Positions 62,540-64,000 of a DNA stretch of 64,000 bases are shown here, in pieces. Within the stretch, counting starts at the first letter, position 1. The number at the start of each line of letters is the position of its first letter. The notes under the pieces are model-generated. The model was not told the DNA's origin. It was given only the letters and a program-made list of their open reading frames with translations, and searched no databases. This DNA comes from Bifidobacterium scaligerum (lineage in GTDB: Bacteria; Actinomycetota; Actinomycetes; Actinomycetales; Bifidobacteriaceae). Location: NCBI RefSeq assembly GCF_002802865.1, contig NZ_PGLQ01000008.1, positions 1 to 64,000 on the forward strand, in the 5' to 3' direction. A program made the translations under genes and the position numbers.

Positions 62540-63346
62540 ATGGCCAGACACGTAGGCAAGCATGGTGTACGGCGCTCAATATTGGGCGGCGTCACGGTGT
62601 TTGTCGTCATCGCGCTGACCGGTTTCCTGCTCAGCACCAACGTACGGGTCAATCGAACCGTCACCGTGACCAACGATACGGCCGACTTGGTGGAACGCGG
62701 TGTGGACGAAGCCAATCAGCTGCAGCAGGACGTCAACGATCTGACCAAGCAGGTGACCAATCTTACCGATGCGCTGAACGCCGGCACCAAGAATGATTCC
62801 GAAAGCAATGCCGACTCGGGGGATTCCGGCCTGATGCTGCCCGAGCTGAGTGGCGAAGGCGTCACCGTAACGCTTGACGATTCCCCGCTGTGGGAGAATG
62901 CGGTGAACAACAATGGCTCAACCGCAAACATCAATGATTACGTGATTCACCAGCAGGACGTCGAATCCGTGGTGAACGCGCTGTGGTCGGGCGGCGCCGA
63001 GGCCATGATGATCATGGACCAGCGGGTGCTGTTCAATTCGGCCGTGATCTGCTCGGGCAATGTGTTGTCGCTGCACGGTAAGAAATACTCGCCGCCGTTC
63101 ACGATTTCCGCCATCGGCGACCCGCAACAGCTGCGCGAAGCCCTCAACGATTCCAAGGCCATCGGCATTCTGAAACAGTACGTGACCGTGTTCGGCATCG
63201 GGTACAAGGTGGAGAAAAAGGACGATTTGCGATTCCCGGCCACGGCGGCGTTGCTGCAGCAGCTGAAATACGCCACGGTGAACGGGCAGGACGAGCAGAG
63301 CGCCGGTAGCGCCGACGATTCCCAGAGCGAGGGGCAAGGACAGTAA
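62540..63346 (+). CDS. DUF881 family membrane-anchored protein
   Basis: 268 residues: an N-terminal helix (GVTVFVVIALTGFLLSTNVR), a coiled-coil stretch (ERGVDEANQLQQDVNDLTKQ), and the DUF881 domain (LSGEGVTVTLDDSPLW, VNALWSGGAEAMMIMDQRV, SPPFTISAIGDPQQLREAL). DUF881 proteins are predicted to face the wall side and are associated with division or wall genes in actinobacteria. The ATG at 62540 follows AGGA. It is eight bases upstream of the sortase gene, so they form an operon. Confidence 0.9.
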   Translation: MARHVGKHGVRRSILGGVTVFVVIALTGFLLSTNVRVNRTVTVTNDTADLVERGVDEANQLQQDVNDLTKQVTNLTDALNAGTKNDSESNADSGDSGLMLPELSGEGVTVTLDDSPLWENAVNNNGSTANINDYVIHQQDVESVVNALWSGGAEAMMIMDQRVLFNSAVICSGNVLSLHGKKYSPPFTISAIGDPQQLREALNDSKAIGILKQYVTVFGIGYKVEKKDDLRFPATAALLQQLKYATVNGQDEQSAGSADDSQSEGQGQ

Positions 63347-63354
63347 GGACAGTA

Positions 63355-64000
63355 ATGAGACACGGAAGAACCCACGTCGACATGGCTTCGACGACCCGGC
63401 GCAGCCCGATCTGGCAGGCGCTGGGCATCTTCGCCGAACTGCTGCTCACCGCAGCCGCCATCTGCGCCCTGTACATCGTCTGGCAGATGTGGTGGACCGG
63501 CGTGGAGGCCGAACAGGTGCAGAACAGCACCACAAAGTCGGTGAACTGGAGCGATCCGGGCAAAAGCGGCGGCGCGGTCAGCGTGGCCAAGGCGCAGGAG
63601 GGCGACCCGCCCGCGCAGCCCGAGAATCCGCAGTACGGCGACCTCATCGCACAGGTCTATATCCCTCGCTTCGGCTCCCAGTGGCACCGCAACATTGTGG
63701 AGGGCACTACGCTCGAACAGCTCAATCGCCACGGATTAGGCCATTACGAAACCACGCAGCTGCCCGGCCAGATGGGCAATTTCGCGGTGGCGGGCCATCG
63801 TAACGGTTATGGCCAGCCGCTCGGCGACGTCGACAAACTGCAGGAGGGCGACGCGATCGTCATTCGTACCAAGGACTACTGGTACGTCTACCACTACACG
63901 CGGTACGAAATCGTGCTGCCCACTGATACGTACGTCATCGCCCCCAATCCCGAAAGCCAGACTGCGGCCGCCACCAAACGTATGATCACGTTGACCACCT
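63355..64000 (+). CDS. Class E sortase (3' end outside window)
   Basis: 215 codons are present. An N-terminal membrane anchor (LGIFAELLLTAAAICALYIV) is followed by the sortase fold, with the catalytic His148 in FAVAGHRNGYG and the strand leading to the active cysteine (RMITLTT), the cysteine itself being the next codon past the edge. Class E sortases of actinobacteria anchor surface proteins (LAXTG-like signals). AAGGAC precedes the ATG at 63355. It is co-transcribed with the DUF881 gene. Length to the edge fits a protein of about 260-300 residues or more. Confidence 0.9.
   Translation, partial: MRHGRTHVDMASTTRRSPIWQALGIFAELLLTAAAICALYIVWQMWWTGVEAEQVQNSTTKSVNWSDPGKSGGAVSVAKAQEGDPPAQPENPQYGDLIAQVYIPRFGSQWHRNIVEGTTLEQLNRHGLGHYETTQLPGQMGNFAVAGHRNGYGQPLGDVDKLQEGDAIVIRTKDYWYVYHYTRYEIVLPTDTYVIAPNPESQTAAATKRMITLTT

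Overview
The window is a 64 kb piece of a high-GC Gram-positive chromosome, most likely Bifidobacterium longum or a close relative. This rests on gene content: two GH2 beta-galactosidases, a GH3 glycosidase, LacI-type local regulators, GPH/MFS sugar permeases, a gluconate cluster, PEP carboxylase, actinobacterial CrgA, DUF881 and sortase E at the right edge, DUF3073, a bacterial SCP-type protein and an FHA-FHA-ABC fusion. Coding sequence is dense, codons are GC-rich, and I see no prophage, transposase gene, rRNA or CRISPR array.

Layout. 1-6.3 kb: end of a sugar ABC permease, a LacI regulator with two operators, an orphan sugar-binding lipoprotein and lacZ. 6.4-14 kb: gdhA, a zinc-ribbon membrane protein, a TetR regulator, a GH3 glycosidase overlapping an MFS permease. 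14.3-17.5 kb: a membrane protein with paired TTGAC-N5-GTCAA sites, tRNA-Ala and tRNA-Ile, and a YgjP-like metalloprotein. 17.8-21.7 kb: a complete gluconate module (gntR divergent from gntP-gntK-gnd) feeding 6-phosphogluconate into pentose phosphates. 22-30.8 kb: dps, a CNNM/CBS protein, the FHA-ABC exporter, carbonic anhydrase, and ahpC next to a domain-permuted AhpF/TrxB-like reductase. 30.9-40.7 kb: a galactoside locus (1566-aa GH2 enzyme, two paralogous GPH permeases, LacI regulator) tied together by five copies of one operator. 40.8-49.3 kb: a solitary AAA ATPase preceded by helically phased TATAAA repeats, ppc with an unusually structured 3' region, a ThrE-type exporter, putP. 49.3-55.6 kb: a DUF559 protein and an amidohydrolase bracketed by two copies of a palindromic repeat, then trpS, DUF3073 and SCP-type genes. 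55.9-64 kb: glgP followed by a tandem repeat array, a small membrane protein, a rhomboid protease, a dense DnaA-box cluster, crgA, a DUF881 protein and a truncated sortase.

The most unusual material is in the intergenic DNA. Nearly every convergent gene junction carries palindromic DNA. Seven of these hairpins, six clear and one degenerate, share one geometry: arms closing in (C)TGA/TCA(G) around exactly seven loop bases. Other non-coding items are the DnaA-box cluster at 61.1-61.55 kb with no dnaA beside it, a pair of 0.2 kb elements built from a 42-bp unit that conserves a YKGL peptide in frame, a repeat array that re-uses the last codons and stop of glgP, and a fully base-paired three-way junction abutting the ppc stop codon. 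All statements come from reading the sequence; no database search was run.
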